Of a DNA stretch of 64,000 nt, positions 53,804 to 64,000 are shown piece after piece; position 1 is the first letter of the stretch; every line of letters starts with the position of its first letter. The DNA is from Siphonodentalium dalli (taxonomy: Eukaryota > Mollusca > Scaphopoda > Gadilida > Siphonodentaliidae), in contig CP136063.1 in NCBI GenBank assembly GCA_032622095.1, positions 205,767,934-205,831,933 on the forward strand. The letters run 5' to 3'. A model generated the notes under the pieces. The model ran no database searches, was not told the DNA's origin, and saw only the letters and a list, made by a program, of their open reading frames with translations. The translations under genes and the position numbers were made by a program.

Positions 53804-53996
53804 CTAACCAGCAAGCGACTCAATTGTTGTCAGTGATCTGACATCTGATAGTAGAGCGAGATCTCTTGGAGATCCCAGAATTGTGGACAACAGCTGCAAA
53901 CGAGGTAATTGGTCCAGGTAGAGGACACCTTTAGTACCATATTGGTCAATGACATGGTACCACACGTCATTCCGAAAATTTAACAATGACTGGCAG
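53804..53996 (-). other. Weak candidate exon, minus strand
   Basis: On the minus strand, tcatatatttag precedes an open stretch reading LLNFRNDVWYHVIDQYGTKG then VLYLDQLPRL, ending near LAG before gttaggtc. The pattern W-[YH]-x-V ... G-x-LYLD faintly recalls laminin-G-type domains, but no partner exons were found nearby. It may well be chance. Confidence 0.2.
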
Positions 53997-53999
53997 TCT

Positions 54000-56390
54000 A
54001 AATATATGACTAGATGTGTTTTAATTCATGACATGCTAGGGACAATGATGACATAGCCATGTCGTTTTCACTAGCCATGTATATTTCACTCAAACCAATT
54101 AACCAAGCTTGTGTGGGTATCGTGCTTTGCTTTTCCAGTATATACCAAAATCATCAAATAAAATCATAAATGTGACATCAGATTTCTCCCCTGATGTACC
54201 GTTATGAAACTACTGAAATGTGCCAAAATTGGGTATAAGACAAAACATTGAGTATGTGGCTCTTGGGTTTGGGAGAAAAATAATCCATGACCTGGGATGT
54301 GGGCATAGAAAAATCTCATCTTCGGGACCAGCTATTGGGTCCGGACAATCGGCCGAAATATCTTGCCTCTCGGGGTGAGATCTTTCCATCCCCACACCTC
54401 AGGTCAGGATGAATAATATTATTTTTATCTCAATCTAACTTCAGCTGAACATGCACTGCGCCCATAATGTTTTGCATTCAGAATTTTTTATTTCTGGTAT
54501 AGTTACAAAGAGCTTATAAAGTCAATGAAAATGTCCCTGATTCTAATCAGATGTTCATGACATGCATGTGCTATCAACTGATACAGATGACAATCAGCCA
54601 TGACATGAGGATACACCTGTTGCGTCTTGTCAATACAAAAGAAGGATCAAGTTTTACATGTGTATATCACCTGGATACACATGTGTATAATCAGTTCTCA
54701 TTAAAATTAGGCTCTCAGGCTGGAATAAGCTACACATAACAGTCCTAATGAATATACACATGTAACTATAAGTCACATAACCACCACTATAGATAGTTTA
54801 TGCATGCAATTCCTGTTGTATAACATCAAAGCGCAGTTTTACGATTGACAGAATGTTATCTCCTGTTACTTGAATTTTGGCGAATAAGAAAAACGGGTGC
54901 TAACTGTTGAAATTCTTGGAAATACTTAATTCTATTCTCCTTGATGGCTATTATTGATAATTTCTGGACTCTTCAAATGGACACACATTAGTGTTAAATT
55001 AGTTGTAATCACAAATTTGTGAACACTGAAATAAGCATTGTGACCAGATATGACAGGAAACTTATTATGCTATTTTAGCTATGTGTCGAGAAACTCTGGA
55101 GCCGATGCAAATCGTCAATATACTGATTGGCTTCATCACTTTACTGTTAAATGTTGTGATTGACTGACATTGATGTAAAGATTCTTGGGGATAATGGAAA
55201 TACCAGATATTTTCTTCATGAATCTTTAATGCTTATATAGCTTGTTCAAGAGTGTAATTTAGTTAGAACTGTTGTATTTATGTAATACACACGCTTCACA
55301 CATCTCGATGATACTGAAATTAATATATGAAATAATAGAAAAAAAATCTTCAAGGTGACATGCAACAGTTTTAGAGTGATCTGGGCCCCCACATCTGATC
55401 CCAAAAAGTGGAAAAGTGTAGGTTGTGTTTGTGTAACTACCACACTTTTCAGTTAGATGAGAATCCAACCCATATTTTATGAGTTCAAGGAATACTATTT
55501 CACATGCGGAATATCCGTGTCACACAATAGGCCCATAGCCCCATAGGGGATAGCCCCAAAATTGTCTATTTGATCATATCAGATTTTGAAAACAATTTTG
55601 AGACAGTCCGTAAACTCTTCCTTTTCTGGTCAAATCGTATCATTGGCTCTGTATTCAATTAGAATTATAAGATATACTTTGTAAAAGAATGAATACATGT
55701 ATCACTTGACTTTTCATTTTGCAGAAATATGCTATGTGTTGGTAGAAATCAACAGCGAAGGCTTTATCCTCAATCGGTGATGTGACAAAATATGGGGAGA
55801 TAGCTAGGTCATGAAGTTTTCGCTCAAAATGCGAAACATATCTCAAAACATTGAAATGTTACGCCAAACATCACTAGATAGAAGCATTTCTAAAATATCG
55901 CATCTGACCGAAGTGGCAACCAATTAAATTCATTATTTAGCCAAACCGGTTGCATATGTCACCTTTAACTGTAGATTAAAGATCCAAACATTTTCAACGT
56001 ATTGTTCAGGTTTCTAAATCTGAGATAAATTGAACACATTGTATGCATTCAATATGTGATTACATATTATTTTGAAAACTTTCCTGTATTAATATAAGTT
56101 TAGTTGTGGTGTATTGATGCTAACATGGCGTGACATTGACAACTTCAGGTTTATGTTCAACCGATTCACAAAGCGACAAGGTTGAACACAAGCTAAAAGT
56201 GGTCAATGTCATGACATGTTACCATCAATCCACCACAATGGCATACATGTATTTGTTCTGCCAACAGTCCTGGTCATTCACATTAATTTGGCACTTATTC
56301 CGCATAATGATCAGCAGAAAATGTCAAAATCTCCTAAACCTCTCTCCAACATATGACATGAAACGGCCATCGAGAGACGATGAAGCGGTC
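54000..56390. other. Intergenic stretch, nothing recognised
   Basis: Unique-looking AT-rich sequence. Short frames on both strands have no recognised similarity or splice context. Confidence 0.4.
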
Positions 56391-56396
56391 TTGGTT

Positions 56397-56955
56397 TCCG
56401 TTATGCTAATGGCTCCAGACGTAAACATGGGATATGTTGCACGACTGTCTGACCAATCAAAGATGCGGTTTCTTACTGGAAGCAGAACATTGTATGATTT
56501 TAATCCTGGTCAGCACATTAGAAAATTTCCTTCAGTATATACACAGGTACATACTAGTAGATGCAACCTGTGGGTACGATGCTGAACATTTTATTCTTAG
56601 TACGAACATCAAACTCAAGCTCAGGATCATATTAGGCGTTTGCGCTGAATTTCTTCTCTGTAGTTCCAAACATGTTTCCGTTATTTTGATGGCTCCAGGC
56701 GTAAACATGGGATATGCTGCGCGACTCTCCGATCAATAAAAGATGCGGTTTCTTACTGGAAGCGGAACATTGTATGAATTTCATCCTGGTCACCACGTTA
56801 GAGAATTTCCTGCTGTACATACACAGGTACATGTACATAGATGCAACCTGTGGGTATGATGCTGAACTTTTAATTCTTAGTACGAACATCGTACTACATG
56901 TACACTACCTGAAGCTCAGATCGGGATCATATTATGAATTATTCTCTGTAGTTCC
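56397..56955. repeat. 279-bp tandem duplication, two copies
   Basis: ttccgttatgctaatggctc cagacgtaaacatgggatat at 56397 repeats at 56676 with about 10% change; shared words include gatgcggtttcttactggaa gc and acacaggtacat. Frames inside differ between copies, against coding use. Confidence 0.75.
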
Positions 56956-57129
56956 AATGTAGTTCCAAACATGTTCCTGCACTGTACCTGCAAATAACGG
57001 GCCAAAATAGATGATATAGATTAATAAAAGTGTTAAGGCCAGCGAAAAAATTAGGGTAGGTAGGTGGGTAAGGAATTTTTATTTTATTTCGATATTTTTT
57101 ATCCAACTGCAGAAATACCTCGACTGATG

Positions 57130-57300
57130 TTGCCCAGTTGAGGGTCATCAAGATATGGATATATGACGATCCACATCATGCTGACTCCCAAATGGGGTGC
57201 ACTCAGCCTGGTGTAGGCATAACCTCGTACATGGCTGTCTTCCTGCTGACCCCATCATAATATGTATTTTGTCAACTCCGGTTACATAAAATGCTAACCC
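57130..57300. repeat. Dispersed 165-bp repeat, first copy
   Basis: ttgcccagttgagggtcatc aagatatgg ... catcatgctgactcccaaat ggggtgcactcag ... cccatcataatatgtatttt gtcaactccggtta. A second copy in the same orientation is at 59382-59548. Confidence 0.7.
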
Positions 57301-58302
57301 ATGCTGTGGGGAAAGTATTACTTGATTAACAGTGGAAATATACATTAAGATTAAACTTACTTCATGCTTAAGTAAGTTTTTTATTATTCACATACCACAT
57401 TTTTTTTTATAAATTTTGCTATAAACTTGGTACAAAATTCATGTCACTAACTTTTTATAAGAATTTTACCAATAATACCGCCATTATACCGTACTTGTAT
57501 TGTGACAACTACATCCCTTTTTCTGGGGGTAGCCAGTACGCCCACCGAGCATGCCTGTTTGTTAAAACAGTAGCTATACCCCTAACATATGTGGTGATAA
57601 CCTATATACATGTATATATACAGATACACACCCACCATGTCTGTTGATAGTGTTCCAGAAGTCCCAAAACAAGACATAAAGCAGGCAGGAGATCAACTCT
57701 CAGGAAATTGCAAAATGCCCATTAATCCACAACCCAACACACACCTGGGGCTTTTGAGACAGCTGTCACTTCGTGGTCACTTTTCACAGGGATATGTTAG
57801 AAAACATGTGTTTTGCACACTAAAGATCATCAATATTTATGAGCATTAAATTTTGACTTTTTCTCAAAATATCAATAAAAAGTTTAGGGTCGGCAGGTTA
57901 TTTTTAGGTTCGGTCGATGTACGGAAACATAGTATCTCTTTTTTGGCCTAATGTAGCTCAGCTTGGACATGAGATATAATTCTCACAGAAGTTCATGGAA
58001 TGATGGAGGAAAGATGGAAATTTCCAGTGATGGATTGAAGAGTATACCCTCTGTTAAGCGGATTCATGATATACCCCCCGGTATCACACACGGTTCTAGG
58101 CCTTATGCCGACCCGTTATAATAAGTTTGGGTTGCCGGAGCCTGGGTTCCCAAAATTAAGTATAACCGAACCGTAATATTCAGAATTTGTCATGCTTTTG
58201 TACATTAATTTTATTTGGGAAAACGCTGAAAGATCTAATTAAATGCGAAAAAAGCATATTGGATGTAACAATAAACAGTGCCATTGTAGCTATATATAAC
58301 AC

Positions 58303-59336
58303 TAGCAGGTGGACCCGACTTCGTCCGGGCTGTTTCCCCTCTGCTTTTTGGCGAATTGCGCGATTTGACCTTGAATTGTCCATTTTGAAGGTCAAGGTCA
58401 GGTGGGGTCACGATTTGACCCGTCCAAAACACTGGCCGGACAAAAGTACCCCACAAAAGTACCCGTCGAAATCCATCCGGTTTTACCCGATTTGACCATT
58501 TTGAAGCTCAAGGTCAGGGTCACAATTTGACCCATCCAAAACACAATGGACAAAGGTAACCCTATGTATAAAATTTCGTCGAAATCCCATCAATATTCGC
58601 GATTTGACCTTGAATTGACCCGATTTCAAGGTCATGTCGCACAGGCAAACGAATAGGCTTACGACACTCCCCATACTAAAGTATCCCCAGACACTAATTT
58701 TCATCGAAATCCCGTGATACTCGGGCGATTGACCTTGAAATGACCCGATTTCAAGGTCAAGGTCATTTCGCACGGGCAAATTAATAGGCCCATGCCACTC
58801 CCCGGCCGAAAGTACCCCCACATACCAAGTTTCATAGAAATCGGTTTGGTCGTTTTCGAGTCCATCGCGAACACACAGACAGACAGACAGATTTCCCAAA
58901 ATATATAATAGACTAGCCGATGAGCCCGACGTTGCCCAGGCTATTCAAAAACCAAATTTCAAGTCGATAGCTCCACCCGTTTACGAGATCTGGTAACCAA
59001 ATTTCAAGTCGATAGCTCCACCCGTTTCCGAGATCTGGTCTGCGCGAAGCTGGCGTCGCACAGGCTCGGCGACCCGATAAAATTCGTATCCGGGGCAAGA
59101 TACATTCACATAGCAAATTTCAAGTCGATAGCTCCACCCGTTTCCGAGATCTCGTCTGCGCATGCGCGAAGCGGGCGCCGCACGGGCTCGCCAATACGAC
59201 AACGACGACCGCCTGGTCAAAATACACACACGTACTAAGTTTCGTCCCGATCGGTCGAGAATCGTAGATTTGTATAAATGACATACATACAGACAGACAG
59301 AGGTCTTCAAAATACAAGAATACAGGATATAGAAAA
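58303..59336. repeat. Two adjacent repeats ending in ACAG microsatellite
   Basis: The first runs from actagcaggtggacccgact tcgtccgggctg through repeated gatttgaccttgaattg / ttcaaggtcaaggtca to cacagacagacagacag (about 58885). The second runs from gactagccgatgagcccgac gttgcccaggct through three ccaaatttcaagtcgatagc tccacccgtttccgagatct blocks to catacagacagacagagg. The shared head/tail wording suggests one superfamily of dispersed elements. No coding sequence. Confidence 0.6.
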
Positions 59337-59381
59337 ATAATCATAAATAGGATTGAATCATCAAGTGCATAAGATCAGTTA

Positions 59382-59548
59382 CTTGCCCAGTTGAGGGTCA
59401 GCAAGATATGGATACCGGTATATGACGATCCACATCATGCTGACTCCCAAATGGGGTGCACTCAGTCTGGTGTTGGCATAACCTCGTCCGTGGCCGTCTT
59501 CCTGCTGACCCCATCATAATATGTATTGTGTCAACTCCGGTTATGTCA
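59382..59548. repeat. Dispersed 165-bp repeat, second copy
   Basis: Same wording as 57130-57300 with about 6-8 differences. The two copies bracket the ACAG-tailed repeats. Confidence 0.7.
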
Positions 59549-61285
59549 ACGATTAAATGTGATACTTATTATATAGCAGACATACGGTATGTGTATGTTC
59601 TTCTTAATTTGACGGACCCGAGGGAGTGTGGCATGTGGTCCCGCGGGTTTCTTAAATAGAGATTTATGTAAACCAAGGTTACCCTCATTTTTGAAGAAAC
59701 CCGCCAGGGCAGTTAGACTAGATCCAAATAGAACGCTAAAACAGTATATTGTTGAATGTGATGGAAGGGGGTGGAGTCACTGCACGGTGCATACGGGTTT
59801 GAAGTGTCACGCATATACTAAGTAGCAAATCGGGATCAACAAATCTAAAACGAACTGTGCTTGCATTCAGAATTTAAGAGTTATAGTGCCATCGTTAACA
59901 TGTGCAATCTGGGCAGTATGGGTTATTACAAGTCACTGACGTGGGATATGAATCGATGAATTTACTGATCTTTTTTTTTTTAAATTGCATCTTGTCGTGT
60001 CTTAATCACGAGGAGATATCTCTTAGCCACGAGAAGATATTTGCAAATAGTGGATAAATATGCCCAAAGTCGAGGTAGAACAAAGGAGCTAGATTTTAAC
60101 AATTGAATAATTATTAATCAATAATTATATTGATATCTGTTTGGTTTTAAAGCACAATTGTTTGAGCATTCACATACTAATATAATAGAAGTAATGTGCC
60201 ACACACATATGTGAAATGATCAAGAACTTTTGACATAAAACATAGTAAATAACTCATTAAACATTGCCATTAGCAATTATTTTATGTTCTGCCCTGCCAG
60301 TGTGAACCAATTTACATCAGCATGAATTAAATTAAATAAATTAATCAAATAAAAATGAAATTTAGAGACATTATTTATCGGAAATTTGAGTCTATATATA
60401 TACTCCTTAATATTACCAACTTAACTGTGAAGTTATTTTTTTTATTTTTTGTAAGTATCATTGTTAATTGATATATTGAAAGCCATTGATAATAAATCAA
60501 ATTTTGGGAAAATGAACAATTTGATGATACAACTTGAGTATAATATTATGACATACTGAAAAGAATAATAAAAGATACTTTAAATCTGTGACAGAATTGT
60601 TTGGGTCTTGTTAATTGAGAGTACCTGCACTTATCATAATTACGCAATGACTTACAATGCGCATCAATGACATTACAAATCAAATGGTGTTATTTCTTTG
60701 TGTGTCAAAATGACGCTGCAAGAAATTATGGCTAAATGTTGGCTGGAGGGAATAACTTTGGTCATATGTGCATTGGGTTTTGGGTTAAGAATTTGCTATC
60801 TAAAATATGACAATCTACCAACATAATAGCACAATATACTTTTAAGGCTTTTGAACATACACAGATTCACCCCCCTCCCCCAAGCACAAGCCATCACCAT
60901 TTCTGGCCATAGGACTGTGGCCATCGGGACAGTACCTAAATGGTGCCCAAACATGAAACCTGGATCATTGCCAATATATCCAAAAATGTTTTTCAATTTT
61001 AATGATGATATATTCTTCGAGAATAAGTTGTATATAGTTTCCAGGGCATAAAATAATAAACATTGAATCAAAAACATGACAACATATCCGACCACTAAGC
61101 ATCTGTAACTTATAATATGGGTAGAATAATACATCAATAATTATGTTTTGTAGTTACTAATTATATTGTTGAACATCATTATTCGGACAAAGTGATAGCT
61201 ACACAGATATCTGTTGTCGACATAAATTCAATAGCTATTCTGACAGTACAATGTGAACACACACACTCTGAATATAAGGGAACTT
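59549..61285. other. Intergenic stretch, nothing recognised
   Basis: AT-rich. A 113-codon frame on the minus strand (60796-61137) is hydrophobic in its first part but has no recognised domain and overlaps an opposite frame of similar quality. Confidence 0.4.
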
Positions 61286-61423
61286 AAAACTTTCATGACG
61301 GGAGCTGCAGTGGTACAGTAATGCTCTAATTAATCGACTCCTTAAACACAGCAGAATCATGGGTAACTTTTCAGGATTTAGTCAGAAATATGGCTTGTTG
61401 CCATTCATCGGAAAGCTCTCAGG
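61286..61423. mobile_element. Family C scrap joined to family D left half (D7)
   Basis: ttaaaactttcatgacggga gctgcagtgg followed by TA-CAGTAATGCTCTAATTAATC to ggaaagctctc. The right halves of both are absent. Confidence 0.6.
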
Positions 61424-61526
61424 CATATATTTGCTCCATTGCTAGTAGACCAAGAATTTGTTGATGATTTTGGGATTTGACATGAAAGTCAGTTGTTAGT
61501 TGTTACTCAGTATTATTTGCAGAGCA

Positions 61527-61795
61527 TTAACCCTTTCTATACTAATGTCTTTTCCCTAATCAGTTATGAAAGTATACATAATAACATTGGAATTCCTTGT
61601 TATTAATCTGGAGGGGTGTTCATGAATAATCATCACATAATAACAGATAATATCAGTGCCAAAATAGTTATTTAATAGAAGGAAATGTTCAGATAATAAG
61701 TTCCAACAAACCAGATGTTGTTTATTGACCTTATTATCTGTATATTTTCTAAGGGAACTATTCATCAATGAGTATTTAGTATAAAAAGAGGTAAA
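61527..61795. mobile_element. Family H MITE (H5)
   Basis: TTAACCCTTTCTATACTAATG ... GAGTATTTAGTATAAAAAGAGG, with inner gaaatgttcagataataagt / cttattatctgtatatttt arms. A right-end relic (agtatttag..agaaagggctgaa type) is at about 62275-62305. Confidence 0.65.
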
Positions 61796-63411
61796 GCTAC
61801 CGGTGGTGTGCCTGTCCCAATGGTAAAGTATGAATGTATACTTACTGTATGAAAACTCAAAAACAAGTCTACAATCCTTTGATCACATTCTTTAAAATGC
61901 ATGCAGCTTCAATTTTGGAACAACTAGGGATATAGCACATGTGTCCTTTCTCCTGGAAATAACAAAGGTCAAACATTCAAACATTTCGCACTCTTCAAAT
62001 TCCCCCTTCAATTCAACACCATAGAAACTACTCTATTTTTTCATTTTCACTTCCTACTATTTCTCACTATAAATTGAAAATACTCAAACCTGATTGAATG
62101 AGGGTATGTGTTTGCCATCTTGACACAAATTCATGCCATATAATTTGATTCTTGACTGGGGAGGTAAGCATGTACCATTTGGCACCCAACTCATCTACTT
62201 CTTTGTAATTTTAAAAACTCCAAATTGTTGAAATTTTGTTGAAACATAATATGAGGAAACTACTACTAGTAGCTAGTGAATATTTAGTATAGAAAGGGCT
62301 GAATTAAAATGGTTTCAAGTATGACTATGAGGAGAATAATTATGTGTGTTGTAGTTAATGAATGATGAGGGATGTGGCTTGTTGGGTGTGCCAATGAATT
62401 TAGTCATGAAAAGAGTAAAATCCAAGTTGGCCACTGGCGACCATATTCTTTAACAAATTTCGGAAGCTATCATTCGCTCCCAACTAGAGATAATGCCCAG
62501 GAGATCCTTATGATGTTGGTGCAAAATATCTCAGATCGAAGTACTTAATACATGTGCCGATCAGTTATCATCTATATTATTTACTCTGACAGTCAGTGTT
62601 TTAATTACAGTGGTGCCATACTGATAGGCCTGGTTCAATCTGAGGTTGATGTCGCAATCATTTTTGATTAAAAATAATAGGTTTCATTTATTCCTCCCAA
62701 TACATGTGCGATATGCCCATTCAGCCCAATTGTGTCCCGTTATATACTTTGTGCTGCCATGGGCATATTTTTCAGAATGAATATATTCCACAATCCACAT
62801 ATGATCTTATTGTGGTCGTTTCCAAAAAACAATGAAACAATTGAATTCCACCTGTAATTAAAACAAATTTTCTACCATATGTTACCGGAAACAAAAAAAA
62901 TTTGTTTTAGGCCTATGTAGCTATACTTACACTTTGGCAACTTTTCGCAATTTGGGCTATGATTGTCATTTTCTTGTTATATTTTATGCTCTCAAGTCAA
63001 TATTCCACCTTCTCTCTTAGAATCTTACTCAGCCCCAAAACTTCAACTTAATCCTTTGAAGATACTTGTACCTTGATGGAATGAAAGAATTATATAATTT
63101 TTTTATGCAAATGACCTGTGGTCAGATGCCCGTAGCCTGTTTATATATAACTATGGGTATATGCCAGATTTTACCGTTAAAAAAAAATGCTGTGCTTTTG
63201 ACAGTGTATTTATCCATGGTGTATGTTGCTGTGGTTGGCCGTGTTATCTTATATTTTGAAGGGTTATCTTGTTTGACTGGTAATTAGTTTAGCGGTTTCT
63301 ATGTTTTGTCTGGTCAGATGTTACCGGTATGTTTGAGCTTTGTCTGAAATAGAAAACACTTTTTATATTAGAATTTGCGCAACAGGAGCGCAAGGACATC
63401 GCATGTACAGT
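61796..63411. other. Intergenic stretch with one family F unit in reverse
   Basis: The F unit at about 62370-62500 reads ggatgtggcttgttgggtgt gcc ... ctcccaactagagat. Otherwise nothing recognised. Confidence 0.4.
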
Positions 63412-63788
63412 GTGTTTAAAGACATATTATGTACTTGTTCGGGTGCGTGAAACTGATAAGTTAGTATGCAGGTGCTACACCAACTGGAGGAATGTAACAT
63501 TCTACTAACATCGAAAATCTCAAGCAAATCTACCGTACCACTCCATTGAAAACATCGTCTGAACTGGGCTAAATTGTAAATATTTACTACTAGAATCGGG
63601 ACGCATCTATCGGCGGTAAACTAACGAAAATGATTTCGCCATCGGCAGTCACTGCATTGAATTAGTATATAAGAATGACAGTGTTTGTTGTCAATTTAGA
63701 TATAAGATTTGTAAAAATAACTACTTTGAACAAGATTATTCTCCACTTCTATTTGACCACCCTACCGGAGTGTTTCACATCACTTTAA
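63412..63788. repeat. About 390-bp dispersed element, second copy, inverted
   Basis: Reverse-complement relation to 47066-47456: ttaaagacatattatgtact tgttcgggtgcgtg at the start and ggagtgtttcacatcacttt aa at the end. Confidence 0.55.
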
Positions 63789-64000
63789 GGGCTTTTAGAA
63801 ACCGAAAATATATATTATATAGAGATAATGAAATTATATATGTATATAGTATTTGAGTTGATTGTGATGACTTTCGTGTAGTTTTGTGGTTATGAGAGCA
63901 CATTCTTATTGTCCCCTTGATTTCTGTATCTTTTCTACTTTAAAAATATATCTTTTCCAATATGGGTGGCACCAGGATATCTCCCAATTATATCTACCGG

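Noticed and set aside
56130-56585. 151-codon frame
   Set aside because: It spans the start of a 279-bp tandem duplication; the second copy shifts frame and gains stops, so the reading is not conserved.
60796-61137. 113-codon frame with a hydrophobic start, minus strand
   Set aside because: No signal-peptide or transmembrane family is recognised; an equally long plus-strand frame overlaps it and there is no splice or promoter context.

Overview
This is AT-rich animal nuclear DNA carrying the 3′ part of one split protein-coding gene, with dense non-autonomous DNA transposons in the introns and flank. GT-AG introns of 1.1 to 8.6 kb, an AATAAA signal and the repeat types show a metazoan. The dispersed families (TTAA-flanked palindromic MITEs, hAT-like elements with 8-bp target duplications, blocks carrying strings of tgtccgtctg-like pyrimidine-rich sequence, and units coding nothing around catccctcatccgatcg) remind me of marine lophotrochozoan genomes such as molluscs. 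That is an impression, not a proof; the species cannot be named from the sequence.

The gene is on the + strand, about 2738-40637. Twelve exons join in frame to 1797 coding bases (598 residues and a stop). They encode the linker before a second RRM, RRM2, an arginine-serine domain split over many small exons, and a final Arg-Asp/Lys-Asp repeat exon with an acidic tail. The linker and RRM2 resemble SREK1 (splicing regulatory glutamic acid and lysine rich protein 1, also SFRS12/SRrp508). RRM1 and the true start lie upstream of base 1. Introns 4 to 11 are all phase 2, so seven consecutive RS-domain exons are symmetric and skippable without a frameshift. A polyadenylation signal lies 176 bases after the stop.

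The introns hold at least five MITE families. Families A, B, C and H are bounded by TTAA (piggyBac-like signature); D has TA-flanked CAGTAATG ends (Tc1/mariner-like signature); E is a near-perfect palindrome with no clear target duplication. Families A, B and C have different ends but share one roughly 68-base hairpin core, seen about 30 times between 6.2 and 48.8 kb. Several insertions can be read against an empty site, giving direct evidence of target-site duplication and insertion order. Three elements lie right against splice sites (donors of exons 3 and 11, acceptor of exon 4).

Downstream of 40.84 kb I find no convincing gene. The region holds more MITEs, two hAT-like elements with perfect 8-bp target duplications, an inverted satellite of about 360-bp units (49.1-51.37 kb), a degenerate ACTACC-type array (51.37-51.77 kb), a dimeric repeat around aataaagagcgtt (52.18-52.71 kb), a 279-bp tandem duplication (56.4-56.9 kb) and repeats ending in ACAG microsatellites (58.3-59.34 kb). 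One weak candidate exon lies on the minus strand near 53.8-54.0 kb. No tRNA, rRNA, CRISPR array or intact transposase was recognised.
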